DNA from: Candidatus Rokuibacteriota bacterium
Lineage (GTDB): Bacteria > Methylomirabilota > Methylomirabilia > Rokubacteriales > CSP1-6
Direction of reading: 5' to 3'
DNA: 50,452 nt
Assembly: GCA_003220265.1 (NCBI GenBank)
Contig: QHRW01000137.1
Coordinates: 9,921-60,372 of the forward strand
Shown: positions 50,415 to 50,452 of the stretch, in pieces
Numbering within the stretch: position 1 is the first letter of the stretch
Layout: each line of letters opens with the position of its first letter
Translations under genes and position numbers: made by a program
Notes under the pieces: model-generated
Databases searched by the model: none
Told to the model about the DNA's origin: nothing
What the model saw: the letters and a program-made list of their open reading frames with translations, nothing else

Positions 50415-50452
50415 GAGATCTGCTCCCTCGACACTAACGAGGAGAGGCCCAG

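Overview
The window is a roughly 70% GC stretch of bacterial chromosome packed with short operons. Gene content points to an uncultured soil or subsurface lineage of the Candidatus Rokubacteria / Methylomirabilota type: several metal-dependent amidohydrolases of the ACMSD type, short-chain dehydrogenases (SDRs), luciferase-like (LLM) oxidoreductases, stand-alone molybdopterin-binding dehydrogenase subunits, short MetE-like proteins, TRAP and ABC solute-binding proteins, and a decayed DUF222-HNH gene. The taxonomic call is inference from content and base composition; there is no rRNA or tRNA gene to anchor it. No CRISPR array, insertion sequence, integrase or replication origin was seen.

Layout. 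(1) 1-419: start of a branched-chain amino-acid type ABC binding protein, leaving the left edge. (2) 528-3748, plus: duplicated alpha/beta-barrel protein, SDR, SoxC-like molybdenum sulfite dehydrogenase and its cytochrome c. (3) 3717-6701, minus: two broken genes, an HNH nuclease without its zinc knuckle and a frameshifted molybdopterin dehydrogenase. An orphan Phd-type antitoxin follows at 6749. (4) 7026-15237, minus, and 15303-17403, plus: a divergent pair of transcription units, eight genes one way and three the other, around a 66-bp intergenic region with a perfect 16-bp palindrome. This looks like one catabolic regulon: two amidohydrolases, class II aldolase, SDRs, an FMN protein, dapL, a Gfo/Idh/MocA dehydrogenase, a MetE-like protein, a VOC protein and an LLM oxidoreductase. 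(5) 17409-18274: receiver-domain remnant and a lipoprotein. (6) 18275-21610, minus: TRAP permeases dctQ-dctM coupled to a second MetE-like gene and yjbQ. (7) 21694-27869, plus: TRAP binding protein, a secreted unknown, a complete Fe3+/AfuA-type ABC importer and a second secreted unknown.

(8) 27891-31209, minus: LLM, metallo-beta-lactamase fold hydrolase, amidohydrolase, DUF1992. (9) 31428-32004: BrnTA toxin-antitoxin. (10) 32090-35675: enolase-superfamily protein, P-loop ATPase, Tat-exported DUF6569-like protein, orphan response regulator. (11) 35805-38889: two tandem family-5 solute-binding proteins without a transporter. (12) 38886-43980, minus: UbiD-like decarboxylase, molybdopterin dehydrogenase, YdcF-like protein and two small membrane proteins. 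(13) 44059-47329: ArsR-type regulator divergent from RidA, HAD hydrolase, ICMT-like methyltransferase and a membrane protein. (14) 47345-50414, minus: ADP-forming acyl-CoA synthetase and a crotonase.

The recurring theme is import of small organic acids or amino compounds, followed by hydrolytic, oxidative and CoA-dependent breakdown. Themes worth a second look are the divergent regulon, two short MetE-like proteins that differ at a zinc ligand, several promoters placed so close to start codons that the transcripts should be leaderless, and one 16-bp palindrome present both inside the HNH remnant and between two convergent genes.
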